This document shows positions 26,210 through 34,740 of a stretch of DNA of 64,000 nucleotides, in pieces. Each line of letters starts with the position of its first letter. The stretch's first letter is position 1. The notes beneath the pieces are model-generated. The model searched no databases, was not told the origin of the DNA, and saw only the letters and a program-made list of their open reading frames with translations. The position numbers and the translations under genes were made by a program. This stretch comes from DT-110 sp964342305 (GTDB taxonomy: Bacteria; Bacteroidota; Bacteroidia; Chitinophagales; Saprospiraceae), in assembly GCA_964342305.1 (NCBI GenBank), contig CAYFGK010000010.1, positions 19,310-83,309 on the forward strand, given 5' to 3'.

Positions 26210-26801
26210 ACTCATTCGCGCCAAAACCCTTTTCCGGTGGGTAAAAGGACTGGCCCTCGTTGCTTTCGTTGCATTGGCGGGTTCTTTACTACAGTTTAAC
26301 CTCTACTTATCGGGGGACTCCGGCGACGATTTTCGGCAACCTGCCAACCGCTCAGCTCCTATTTTCGTGGAGGAAAAGGTTATTATTTCCGCTCCGCCGG
26401 ATACCGTATTGCATATCCTGGCCGATCTATCCAGCTGGCCCGACTGGCACCCACTGGTTACCAGGGTACGGGCTAATTATGTGCTGTTTGGGCAGGGTAT
26501 TGATTTCGCCTATTGGCAAGGTGGGTTGAAGTATAGTGCAACGTTGCATACCTACGATGGGTCCTTACACATAGGTTGGTTCACTGATCGCCTGGGCGAT
26601 TACCAAATCCAAAACTGGACCTGCCGGCCCACGGATATAGGGACTGAGTTGACGGTCGCACACAGTCGGCAGGGAATTATTCCCTGGCTGTTTCAGGTGT
26701 CGGGTCAGCGCAGGCTATCTGACCGAACGGAGCAGGTTTTGGCCAGTCTGCAGGAGTATACTCAGGCAAAAGCGATTGATGCGGTGCCGAAAGAAGAATG
26801 A
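26193..26801 (+). CDS. Membrane-anchored SRPBCC (START-like) protein, paralogue 2
   Basis: The 202-residue protein has an N-terminal membrane helix (about 14-36) and a SRPBCC domain: EEKVIISAPPDTVLHILADLSSWPDWHP and LHIGWFTDRLGDYQIQNWT. It is the tandem paralogue of the preceding gene, overlapping it by 17 bp, and ends 3 bp before the DUF6090-like gene. The three probably form one transcript. The ligand is unknown. Confidence 0.85.
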   Translation: MADHPKLIRAKTLFRWVKGLALVAFVALAGSLLQFNLYLSGDSGDDFRQPANRSAPIFVEEKVIISAPPDTVLHILADLSSWPDWHPLVTRVRANYVLFGQGIDFAYWQGGLKYSATLHTYDGSLHIGWFTDRLGDYQIQNWTCRPTDIGTELTVAHSRQGIIPWLFQVSGQRRLSDRTEQVLASLQEYTQAKAIDAVPKEE

Positions 26802-26804
26802 ATT

Positions 26805-27545
26805 ATGTTATCACTACTGAGGAAAAACAGGCGAAAGGAAATGAACGAAGGAGGTATGGCCAGGTACCTTTTCTACGCCATTGGGGAAATTGTATTGGTG
26901 GTGATCGGTATCCTGATCGCCCTGCAAATCGACAACTGGAATCGGCAATACGAACAGAATAAACAGGAAGAGCGGATTCTTCGCAACCTGGTTCTGGATA
27001 TAAATAAAGACCTGGAGCAGCTTACCTTCCTGCGTAAAGATTCAAAAGCCCGGCAAGCAAATATCGATACGCTCTACGATTTAATGCTGGAACCTACACG
27101 GCATACATCTGAGCGCTTTCTGCACCTGGTATTTCCTCTTTTTTACGAGGGGCACTTCGAGGTCAATAGCGGTACTTTTGACGAAAGTCTGGGATCCGGT
27201 ACCATCCGGTTTATCCGTAATGATACGCTACGGCAGGAAGTCTTTGAATATTACCGGCAGGCCAAGCTGTCGTATGCGGATAAGAATGCGGTAAAGATGA
27301 CCTATGAATTTATTATGCCGCAACTTGCCGAAACGGTTGTTCCGACCGAGGAATTTATGAACTTTTTTACCCGCAAAGAGTCGAAACTACCCCCCATTGA
27401 CCTGGAAAAGCTATCGCAGAACAAAAAGTTTATGGCCTTATTGATCACCAAATACGGCAACGAGGCCGATCAGTTCAATAACTGGAGCCGGTACCTGCAC
27501 GACGGGGAGGATCTGCTGGTAGGATTAAAAAAAGAGCTGGAATAA
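26805..27545 (+). CDS. DUF6090-like membrane protein
   Basis: The 246-residue protein has a basic start, the conserved segment ARYLFYAIGEIVLVVIGILIALQIDNWN (one membrane helix ending in a Q-I-D-N-W-N motif) and a long helical, partly coiled-coil domain. This layout matches DUF6090, a frequent but uncharacterised Bacteroidota family. It comes 3 bp after the SRPBCC pair. A shorter protein of similar layout is encoded at 56354-56935. Confidence 0.8.
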   Translation: MLSLLRKNRRKEMNEGGMARYLFYAIGEIVLVVIGILIALQIDNWNRQYEQNKQEERILRNLVLDINKDLEQLTFLRKDSKARQANIDTLYDLMLEPTRHTSERFLHLVFPLFYEGHFEVNSGTFDESLGSGTIRFIRNDTLRQEVFEYYRQAKLSYADKNAVKMTYEFIMPQLAETVVPTEEFMNFFTRKESKLPPIDLEKLSQNKKFMALLITKYGNEADQFNNWSRYLHDGEDLLVGLKKELE

Positions 27546-27599
27546 ACAGGACGTCCTTCCGCTGTTTATGGTGTATAAATTGTAGCTTGTATTAATAGC

Positions 27600-28433
27600 A
27601 TGAAGGAGCTTCTACGAATTCTGGGCAGTATCTTATTATTTTTCCTGCTTACGGCAGTGACGCAAGTAGGGGGGCTGATATATCTTATGTACCGCCCGGT
27701 CGGGTGGTGGATCGGTCGACGCCTCCGGCCGAAAATACTGTCTGTGATCGTTCAGCTTACCGGATTTTTGATTGTTCTTAGTGCCTGCGCTCTTTTTGTG
27801 GTGCCGCCCATTGCTAAGTATTTCGGCCGGGTGCCCCTACCCGTTCGGGCAACAGCGGAGGAGCCGGTGCACCCCGCGCGCTGGTTTTACGTGATCGCCA
27901 ACCGACACTACGTACGTCCGGAATTGCGCGAGGTAGCTGTAGCGGCAGGCCAGGAACTGCGGACTACTCACGCTGATGCCAACCTGGTATACCTGGATGC
28001 AAATTTTCCCTTTTTCGACGATTTTCCCCTGCTTCCGCATCTAAGTCACGATGATGGCCGCAAACTGGATGTGAGCTTTGCCTATCGCTCTATGAAATCG
28101 AATACGGTTCGCTACGATAGTCCTTCCTGGCTGGGATACGGTTACGTGGAAGGCCCTGCGGCCGGCGAGGAGGATTGGTCGGAACAGTGCAAAGAGAAAG
28201 GAGAGTGGCAGTATGATATGCTCAGCAAGATTACCCGCCAGGATCGTCCCTACAGTGTAGATGTAGCCGTAACGAAAGATATGATTCGGTTGTTCCTGCG
28301 CGACCAACGCGTGAATAAATTATTCCTCGAGCCTCACCTGACCCGCCGCTGGGGGTTGAATAAGGAACCAAAGATCAAATTTCACGGTTGTCATGCCGTA
28401 CGTCACGACGATCACCTGCACATTCAACTGTAA
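27600..28433 (+). CDS. Membrane-anchored protein with LAS-type (M15/M74-like) metallopeptidase residues
   Basis: The 277-residue product has two N-terminal membrane helices (about 8-30 and 47-70) and an extracytoplasmic domain. In this domain SHDDGRKLDVSF gives H150-x6-D157, and DHLHI near the C-terminus gives H272-x-H274. H-x6-D followed by HxH is the zinc-site signature of LAS metallopeptidases (MepA, VanX, D-Ala-D-Ala carboxypeptidases), so a murein-cleaving role is plausible, but overall similarity to those families is low and this is inferred from motif spacing. It stands 54 bp after the DUF6090-like gene. Confidence 0.6.
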   Translation: MKELLRILGSILLFFLLTAVTQVGGLIYLMYRPVGWWIGRRLRPKILSVIVQLTGFLIVLSACALFVVPPIAKYFGRVPLPVRATAEEPVHPARWFYVIANRHYVRPELREVAVAAGQELRTTHADANLVYLDANFPFFDDFPLLPHLSHDDGRKLDVSFAYRSMKSNTVRYDSPSWLGYGYVEGPAAGEEDWSEQCKEKGEWQYDMLSKITRQDRPYSVDVAVTKDMIRLFLRDQRVNKLFLEPHLTRRWGLNKEPKIKFHGCHAVRHDDHLHIQL

Positions 28434-28446
28434 ATCCATCTTAATC

Positions 28447-28899
28447 ATGGAGCAACACCGCCACCTAAGCGACCGGGTTTTTCTGAAGCAGTTCGCTGAT
28501 CAGATGCTGCCTCCCGAATGGTTTACCCACGAAGCCCATCTGCGGCTGGCCTTTTTGCATATCCGCAAATTGGGTGTAGAAAAAGCCATCGATACGGTTC
28601 GCAGGCAACTCAAGGCCTACGTCGCTCACCTGGGCGCCGCTGAAAAATACCACGAAACGCTAACCGTAGCTGCGGTCAGGGCAGTGTATCACTTTATGCT
28701 CCGCGAAAACATGACTTCACCATCTGGTGATTTTGTAGATGAACCTACACCGGATGAATTTCTGAGCCTCCTGAACAGGCACCCGCGCCTGCGCACTTCC
28801 TTCCGGGAATTGATGTTTGCCCACTATAAGACCGATATTTTTTCCTCGGCTTCCGCCAAAAAGGAATACCTCAAGCCGGAGTTGTTGCCGTTTGATTGA
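28447..28899 (+). CDS. Conserved hypothetical protein
   Basis: The start at 28447 (MEQHRHLSDRVFLKQF) gives 150 residues; an earlier in-frame ATG overlaps the preceding gene and adds an unlikely leader. The protein is helical, with no signal or membrane segment. Noticeable motifs are WFTHEAHLRLAFLHIRKLG and EKYHETLT, whose histidines and acids could form a metal site. I have seen similar sequences annotated only as hypothetical and cannot name a function. Confidence 0.7.
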   Translation: MEQHRHLSDRVFLKQFADQMLPPEWFTHEAHLRLAFLHIRKLGVEKAIDTVRRQLKAYVAHLGAAEKYHETLTVAAVRAVYHFMLRENMTSPSGDFVDEPTPDEFLSLLNRHPRLRTSFRELMFAHYKTDIFSSASAKKEYLKPELLPFD

Positions 28900-28904
28900 C
28901 GCTC

Positions 28905-28934
28905 CCTACCTACGCTAAAGCTTCGGCAGGCAGG
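28905..28934. repeat. 30-bp CCTACCT..GGCAGGCAGG element, copy 1
   Basis: A 30-bp sequence starting CCTACCTACG and ending GGCAGGCAGG lies 5 bp after a stop codon. As RNA from the minus strand it can fold into a stem with two G-U pairs. A second copy, also preceded by GACGCTC, is at 49208-49237. The remaining bases to 29073 show no feature. Confidence 0.6.
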
Positions 28935-29073
28935 AACGCTCCACGCACAACGCTCTTCTGATTAAGCGCCAAGTGGGGGGTAAACCGAGCTCTTAGGTCT
29001 CTGCGTCCCCTTCATTCCCTAAGTCACCCACCAGTTCCAAAAACACCGTATCTTTCCCCAAACCACCAAACAA

Positions 29074-29538
29074 ATGGATATCATACCCCTCCAAACCCGC
29101 CCCATCATCGATACATCGGAGAGCAAGCAAAAAAGCTTTGATTCGTTCGTTAAGCTGTTGGCAGAATTACGCCAGCGATCCATTCCGGAAGAGCAGGTAG
29201 CTTCCATCAATAAAGATATCAGGGAATTAAACGCCATGGGTGACAGCGATAAGAAGTGGTATAAGGAACTAAAAAAGGTGCGTTACCGGATCGTGCACCG
29301 CATCCACAAGGAGTTAAATCTGGTCCCCAAAAACTTCTACCGCGATCAGTGGATGGCATTGGGTATGACCGTCTTTGGATTACCACTGGGACTGGTTTTT
29401 TCCTTCGCTATCGGTAATATGGCTTTTCTGGCCATCGGCCTTCCCATTGGTATGCCGATCGGCATGGCCATAGGGGCTAATAAGGACCAACAGGCAGCCG
29501 AGGAAGGACGGCAATTAGATGTGGTGATCGGAGGTTAG
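29074..29538 (+). CDS. Hypothetical protein with C-terminal glycine-rich membrane hairpin
   Basis: The 154-residue protein has a soluble charged helical part (residues 1-90, with KKWYKELKKVRYRIVHRIHKEL) and two closely spaced hydrophobic segments (about 93-135) containing GLPLGLVFSFAIG and the repeated GxPIGMxIGMxIG pattern, which suits tight helix packing. I do not recognise a family. It stands alone between gaps of 174 and 70 bp. Confidence 0.65.
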   Translation: MDIIPLQTRPIIDTSESKQKSFDSFVKLLAELRQRSIPEEQVASINKDIRELNAMGDSDKKWYKELKKVRYRIVHRIHKELNLVPKNFYRDQWMALGMTVFGLPLGLVFSFAIGNMAFLAIGLPIGMPIGMAIGANKDQQAAEEGRQLDVVIGG

Positions 29539-29608
29539 GAAGCCTGCTCGTTAGTCGTATTTTAAGCACGAGCGCTACAGACCTTCTAATTTTTTTAAAA
29601 TTCCTTCC

Positions 29609-31003
29609 ATGAGATATCTGCCCTTACTCGCATTGTCCATTCTTTTTCTGTCGGCCTGCACGTCTGCGGACTCTGATGCTGACCTCATTATCCGTAATGC
29701 CAGCATTATCGACATTGCCTCGGGAGAGATCACCGAGGATCAGATGATCGGTATTGCCGGTGATACTATTCAGTGGATCCGCTCTATGGAGGATGAAGGC
29801 TTAGTGGCTTCCGCCAAAAGTTTTGATGCGCGGGGTGGATTTGTCATGCCCGGTCTGTGGGACATGCACGTGCATTTCCGGGGCGGGGATACGCTCATTC
29901 AGGAAAACAAAAACCTGCTCCCGCTATTCCTGGCCTACGGAGTAACGACGGTTCGCGATGCTGGCGGGGATATTACCCCGGCCGTTATGGATTGGAAGAA
30001 ACAAATAGCTGGCGGCAACCTGGCGGGACCAACCATTTTCACCTCCGGTCCCAAGCTCGACGGAGAGCGCCCGGGATGGCCGGGATCCATCCGCGTGGTC
30101 GAGCCGGAGGATGTAGATGATGCGCTTGATTCCCTGGAAAGCCTTGGCGTGGATTACGTGAAAATGTACGACGGCAGTCTGTCGGCCCAGCGGTACTACG
30201 ACCTCATCGCCGAAGCGGAGGCCCGGGGGCTGAAAACCACCGGCCACATGCCGATGTCGGCCGATATTCTGGAAGGGATTGAGCGTGGGCTCGACGGTAC
30301 CGAACACCTCTACTACGTACTCAAGGCCTGTTCTCCTTTTGCCGATAGCCTCACCACGGCCGGTATGGGCTACGGCATGTTGCCCATTATTACTGCAACC
30401 TACGATCCCGCTCTTGCTGATAGCGTCTATGGTATCATGGCCGAACGCGATGTGTACGTGACACCAACTATGCACATTGGGGAAACCCTGGCCCAACTGG
30501 CCGAAGTGGACCACAGCGATGATGCAATGCTGGCCTACATTGGACCAGGGATCCAGAACACCTACCAGGGACGGCTGCGCTCCGCCATCCGTGCGGCCGA
30601 AACGGGCAATACCTCCCGTGCCGATTTTGTGGCCCGCACCAAGACGATGCTCAAACCCATGTACGATGCCGGCGTACCCATCGTGGCCGGATCGGATTGC
30701 GGCCCCTTCAACTCTTTTGTGTATCCGGGTCTGTCGATCCATCAGGAGTTACAGCAATTTGTCGATTCCGGGCTGAGCCCGCGGGAAGCTTTGGAAACGG
30801 CGACCCGTACCGGCCCCGTTTTCTTTGGTCGCACCGATGATTACGGAGCGGTAGCACCGGGAAAGGTGGCTGATCTGCTCATTCTGGAGCGCAATCCGTT
30901 GGAGAATATTGCGAATACCCGCTCCATTCAGGCGGTGGTGAAGGCGGGTGTCTTGCGGGATCAGCCCGATCTGGATGTCTTGTTGCAGGGGGTTCGGTAC
31001 TGA
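29609..31003 (+). CDS. Lipoprotein amidohydrolase (imidazolonepropionase-like)
   Basis: The 464-residue protein has a lipoprotein signal (LSAC, lipidated C17) and an amidohydrolase-superfamily TIM barrel within a composite beta-sandwich. Metal ligands visible in order are H87 and H89 (MHVH), a lysine in DYVKMYDG that could be carbamylated, His in TTGHMP, His in GTEHLYY, and Asp in VAGSDCGPF. The closing segment GAVAPGKVADLLILERNPLENI is typical of the family. It is expected to be periplasmic or surface-exposed and to hydrolyse an amide, perhaps a dipeptide or cyclic imide. The substrate is not known. Confidence 0.9.
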   Translation: MRYLPLLALSILFLSACTSADSDADLIIRNASIIDIASGEITEDQMIGIAGDTIQWIRSMEDEGLVASAKSFDARGGFVMPGLWDMHVHFRGGDTLIQENKNLLPLFLAYGVTTVRDAGGDITPAVMDWKKQIAGGNLAGPTIFTSGPKLDGERPGWPGSIRVVEPEDVDDALDSLESLGVDYVKMYDGSLSAQRYYDLIAEAEARGLKTTGHMPMSADILEGIERGLDGTEHLYYVLKACSPFADSLTTAGMGYGMLPIITATYDPALADSVYGIMAERDVYVTPTMHIGETLAQLAEVDHSDDAMLAYIGPGIQNTYQGRLRSAIRAAETGNTSRADFVARTKTMLKPMYDAGVPIVAGSDCGPFNSFVYPGLSIHQELQQFVDSGLSPREALETATRTGPVFFGRTDDYGAVAPGKVADLLILERNPLENIANTRSIQAVVKAGVLRDQPDLDVLLQGVRY

Positions 31004-31084
31004 TTACTAAATCTACAGCTATTGTCCGTAACCTGACGATTTGATACCTGTCATTTACGACATCTTGGGGAAAATCGAAACATC

Positions 31085-31996
31085 ATGGACATACCTTTCC
31101 ATGCGGGAGAGCTCGAGATACAGGAGCGCACCGGCGAACAGCAAATGGCCATAGCCAATGGTCGTATTATCCGCGACTCGATCATGTCGGGAGCCATCCC
31201 TTTTTTGGAGGCGCAACCCACGGTGATCGCCGGTTCGGTCGATGCTAATGGAGACCTCTGGACCTCCATGTTGATGGGTGAACCAGGTTTCATTGAGGTG
31301 GAAGATCCCCATATTTTGTGGATCCTGCGGGAAGGCCTGGTTGAATCAACCGCCGGAATAATTTTCGATACCCTGAAGGACGGAGGCCCCTTAGGGTTGC
31401 TCTTTATGGATCCCGTCAAGCGATTGCGTTTTCGCATCAACGGGCAGGCCACGGTCACCGATCAGGGGATTCAGATCCAGGTAGGCGAGGCCTACGGTAA
31501 TTGTCCGAAATATATACAAAAGCGGTCCCTGGAACGTGAGATCAATGCTAGTCCGATAGCCCGAGAAGAAGGAAAGACGCTCCGTCGGGAATTAACCGAA
31601 TGGATCACCGGTGCGGATACTTTTTTTGTAAGCAGCTCCGATGGTGGTCAGCGCGTCGATGCTTCTCACCGAGGTGGAAACCCGGGCTTTGTGCAGGTGC
31701 TACCCGACGGAACCCTGAAAATTCCTGATTACCAGGGAAACAGTATGTTCAATACCCTCGGTAACCTGGCTCAGCATCCGAAAGCCGGGTTATTATTCGT
31801 GGATTTCCAGCGGGGAGCCACGCTGCAACTTACCGGAACCACTGAGCTGGAGTTTGATCATCGTTCCCCCGAGGATATGCAACGTACTACGGGTACCGGC
31901 CGGTACTGGCTTTTCCGGCCGACTCGGTGGATCGTTGTCAGGGGACACCACTCAGGAAAATGGGGGGTGCCGGAGTATTCCCCTTATAATCCTTAG
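31085..31996 (+). CDS. Pyridoxamine 5'-phosphate oxidase-like FMN-binding protein
   Basis: The 303-residue protein holds two split-barrel halves: an N-terminal one with FLEAQPTVIAGSVDANGDLWTSMLMGEPGFI and a C-terminal one with TFFVSSSDGGQRVDASHRGGNPGFVQV, followed by NSMFNTLGNLAQHPKAGLLFVDF. The second half matches PNPOx-like flavin reductase families that bind FMN. No signal peptide is present. It resembles proteins often fused to ferredoxin reductases in other bacteria, but no reductase domain is attached here. The substrate is unknown. Confidence 0.83.
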   Translation: MDIPFHAGELEIQERTGEQQMAIANGRIIRDSIMSGAIPFLEAQPTVIAGSVDANGDLWTSMLMGEPGFIEVEDPHILWILREGLVESTAGIIFDTLKDGGPLGLLFMDPVKRLRFRINGQATVTDQGIQIQVGEAYGNCPKYIQKRSLEREINASPIAREEGKTLRRELTEWITGADTFFVSSSDGGQRVDASHRGGNPGFVQVLPDGTLKIPDYQGNSMFNTLGNLAQHPKAGLLFVDFQRGATLQLTGTTELEFDHRSPEDMQRTTGTGRYWLFRPTRWIVVRGHHSGKWGVPEYSPYNP

Positions 31997-32550
31997 GTTA
32001 ACTATCTGACAATTAACACAATAAAAGGAACGTATTGCGACTCTGGCTTCGGAAAAAGTCCTATAATATGAATGAAACAACCCCAATCCACAATGCCCTG
32101 GCCTTCCATCCTGGTGAATCCGGATACCTTTGCTCCTCTGCAAATTGATTTTAGTGCGCAATCTATTTCGGGTATTGATCCAGGTTTTTTTCAGGCTGAA
32201 ATGCAACTTTTACTACCTGGTCCGTTTTTTGCCCTTTGTGATTTGGGCACAACTGGATAGCTTGATAAACCGGATCGTACGGTCGCCTACCAGACTAATT
32301 GCCGTGATTGAGAAGTAAATGCAACCCAGGAACGGTTCTTCGGTCTATTTTACATGGAGGCTGGGGGCCGAGATGGCTGCAACAAACGTAAGTGGTATTT
32401 GGTAGAGGGTATTAGGTAATAGGAGTTGTTCAAATCCATATACCTTATACCTACTACCCTGTACCGGGAGGTTGGGCCTTGGAAATCTAACCTTTACGAA
32501 ATAATCTGTGCCCAACCTACCGATATTATAGAGTACCAACACCCGACTGC
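31997..32550. other. 554-bp non-coding stretch with an imperfect inverted repeat
   Basis: Two short overlapping frames (32072-32260 and 32130-32318) give unconvincing products with no recognisable domain. The right part has an imperfect inverted repeat, 32394-32418 against 32441-32465 (19 of 25 positions), built of GGTATT/GGTAGAGG-type units and likely able to form a stem upstream of the erythromycin-esterase-like gene. I see nothing else. Confidence 0.5.
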
Positions 32551-33747
32551 ATGAAACAACAAACTCTTCTTGGCCTGCTCCTTTTTACGGGCCTGACCTC
32601 CCTTGCTGCGCAAACACTCTCCGGCGAGCAACAAGCTTTTTTGCGAAAGCATGCACAAGACATTCAGGTACATGAAGATTACCGCTCCGGAGATTACCAT
32701 CCGGTACTGGACGCCATTGGCGACCATCGGATCGTGCTGCTGGGCGAATTCACGCACGGCGCCCGCGAAGCCTTTCTAACTCGTACCGATCTGGTAAAAG
32801 CGCTGCACGAGGAAGCAGGATTCGATGCCATCCTCTTCGAAAGCGGATTGGGCGATGTGGGCATCGTGGCACGAACGGCCGCCACCCGTAGACCGGCCGA
32901 ACTGACTTATGGGTTTATCGGACCCTGGCGTACGGCCGAATGGCCCGAGCTGATGGCCTACGCGCGAGATCAGGGCATGACTATCGGCGGGTTCGATGTA
33001 CAGCGAACGGGATCCACACTGGGGAGTTTCCTGGCGGAACAGGCTGCTGATCCCGCCGATTGGCAGGACATGGAAGAGGCTTTTGGGCAACTTCGCTCTA
33101 CATTATCCAACTTTCGCACGGAATACGAGTCGGTGGCCACAGAAACTAATAGTCTGATTGGGCGCTATCAGGACATGGCTGCAAAATGGACACATGATGA
33201 ACTGATCCAACGTGCCCTGAACGACCGCGCTAAGTATTTGCGATACATGCTACGGTGGATCGGCGACAAAGACTGGGACGCCCGTTGGAATGCCCGTGAT
33301 TCGGCCATGGCGGCCAACGTGCGTTGGTGGCTCGATGAGCTGGGGCCGGATCGTAAAGTGATCATTGTGGCCCATAATTTCCATATCGCCAAATACAACG
33401 AAAAAGAAGCGGTCATGGGCGAGCTCCTCTCCACCGAGTTTGGTGAAGAAATGTATTCCCTGGGTGTCTTCGCCGGGGGCGGCTCCATCGCCAATAACCG
33501 GGGCGAGCCGGAAGACATGTCGCCGCCTTCGCAGGAAGGCCTGGATTTGAAGCACGTCATCCGGCAAATGCCGGGAGCGGTTTCCTTCTTGCCTTTGCCG
33601 CCATCCGCTCCCGCCGGCGGACAATGGCTCTACGAGCCGATGATCGTAAAGGATACGTTCATCGATCTGTACGGGACGGAGGTGATGGACCTGGCTCGTT
33701 GTTTTGATGGGGTTTTGTTGATTGATCGGGTTTCGGTACCGGAGTGA
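32551..33747 (+). CDS. Erythromycin esterase family protein
   Basis: The 398-residue protein has a signal peptide (cleavage near LAAQ21) and the EreA/EreB-like fold: LGEFTHGAREA with E66 and H69, ILFESGLGDVG with E97, GFDVQRTGS, and the C-terminal VIIVAHNFHIAK. Family members include macrolide esterases, but most genomic copies have unknown natural substrates, and a resistance role should not be assumed. It acts outside the cytoplasm if the signal is used. It stands alone between two long non-coding stretches. Confidence 0.88.
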   Translation: MKQQTLLGLLLFTGLTSLAAQTLSGEQQAFLRKHAQDIQVHEDYRSGDYHPVLDAIGDHRIVLLGEFTHGAREAFLTRTDLVKALHEEAGFDAILFESGLGDVGIVARTAATRRPAELTYGFIGPWRTAEWPELMAYARDQGMTIGGFDVQRTGSTLGSFLAEQAADPADWQDMEEAFGQLRSTLSNFRTEYESVATETNSLIGRYQDMAAKWTHDELIQRALNDRAKYLRYMLRWIGDKDWDARWNARDSAMAANVRWWLDELGPDRKVIIVAHNFHIAKYNEKEAVMGELLSTEFGEEMYSLGVFAGGGSIANNRGEPEDMSPPSQEGLDLKHVIRQMPGAVSFLPLPPSAPAGGQWLYEPMIVKDTFIDLYGTEVMDLARCFDGVLLIDRVSVPE

Positions 33748-33887
33748 TCGGTTACCTTCTGGTCTTGCCTCCGGCGCAGTGCTCCGCTGCTTTATTATTT
33801 TTTGGTTTCATTGTGTTGAGCCAAAACTTTTTCAAACCGGCTCTTGAGTCTCTTCAATCGCCAAAGTCTCTCTTTTGCCTCCGGCGG

Positions 33888-33917
33888 CCCTCTTTTTGCA
33901 GTCGATCAAAAAGAGGG
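33888..33917. repeat. 11-bp perfect hairpin with TCGA loop
   Basis: Arms CCCTCTTTTTG (33888-33898) and CAAAAAGAGGG (33907-33917) pair perfectly around an 8-nt loop containing TCGA. It follows the motif TTTTGCCTCCGGC. A hairpin of the same stem and loop lengths, with TCGA also in the loop, lies at 34436-34465. Confidence 0.7.
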
Positions 33918-34410
33918 GAAAAAATCTCCTCCCACAAATACGGCTTCTTCGTTCTAATTGCAGGTGATTACATATCTGGTGTTCCTTCCTTTGATTGCTT
34001 CGCAGGATAGCAACCTGCTTTCCCAATCTGTGGCAATGGTACTGGTGACGATTATCCAACAAAGAAAATAAATGGTTAGTGCGGTAAAGTACCGTAAAAA
34101 GGTAGCCACAGCTTGAAGTCGCTGAGGGTTGCTATCTCTCAAGGCCGTGACATGTGGGAGATTTTCCTCTTTCCCAAAGTACAGAAAAACCGCCTCCGCA
34201 TGTTCGCGGCCTTGCGAGATCACAGCCGTAAACGCCTTTGCCAGGTGCCCGTTTTCAAAAAGGTCGGTTGAATTTTTGTGAGAGCCGTTTTCTGAAAACC
34301 AATACAGGTAAGTAATAGCACCTGGCATGTAAGTTAGGCTGTGATCAAGCGAAGCAGAGATGGGCAAGTCGAAGTACCTCCACTGACCGATAAAAAAGAA
34401 GTAGAAAAGC

Positions 34411-34537
34411 CGTCTTTTGCGGAGGCAAGATTTTTGGTTCCTTTTCATCGAATGGAAAAGGAACCCGCCTGCCCCGTGGAATAAGCGAAGCTTGATTCAA
34501 GGAATCATTCCACAGGGCTGCCGGAGGCAAAAGGACG
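34411..34537. repeat. Nested three-stem structured element
   Basis: An outer stem pairs CGTCTTTTGC (34411-34420) with GCAAAAGGACG (34527-34537, one bulged G). Inside are hairpin A, a perfect 11-bp stem GGTTCCTTTTC/GAAAAGGAACC with an 8-nt loop (34436-34465), and hairpin B, 34471-34482 with 34507-34518 (11 pairs and one mismatch), which encloses a further 6-bp stem TGATTC/GAATCA. Together these can fold as a three-way junction. Its function is unknown. Confidence 0.6.
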
Positions 34538-34740
34538 CTTGAAATCCTTGCAATTAAGCAATTAAAAAAAAAAGATGCAGGCAAACCAATAAAAACGAAA
34601 AGAGGGCCGCCACGGGTCAATTCAATGTTTCCAAATACATAACCCGCGGTATTCTTAAAGATAGTTGCCCAAGTGGCCAGAGGCATTGCAAAGATCAGAA
34701 TTGCGTATTTTCCATTTTCCTTTGACCATAAAACCCACCT

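Larger units (their letters stand above)
33748..34740. other. 993-bp non-coding region with strong hairpins
   Basis: No convincing gene is present. A 164-codon minus-strand frame (33954-34448) exists but its product has no recognisable domain and its 5' end lies within a hairpin cluster. The region carries several copies of a TTTTGCCTCCGGC motif (near 33762 and 33873, and reverse-complemented at 34519-34532) and two hairpin clusters listed separately. It looks like a repeat-derived or structured element rather than a decayed gene. Confidence 0.5.

Noticed and set aside
29924..30742. 272-codon minus-strand frame
   Set aside because: It is antisense to the complete lipoprotein amidohydrolase, whose metal ligands are all present on the plus strand.
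32072..32318. Two small overlapping plus-strand frames
   Set aside because: The products of about 62 residues lack any recognisable motif and overlap in different frames.
33954..34448. 164-codon minus-strand frame in the 1-kb gap
   Set aside because: The product has no recognisable domain or signal, and its start lies within a hairpin cluster. It looks like an open frame through a structured repeat.
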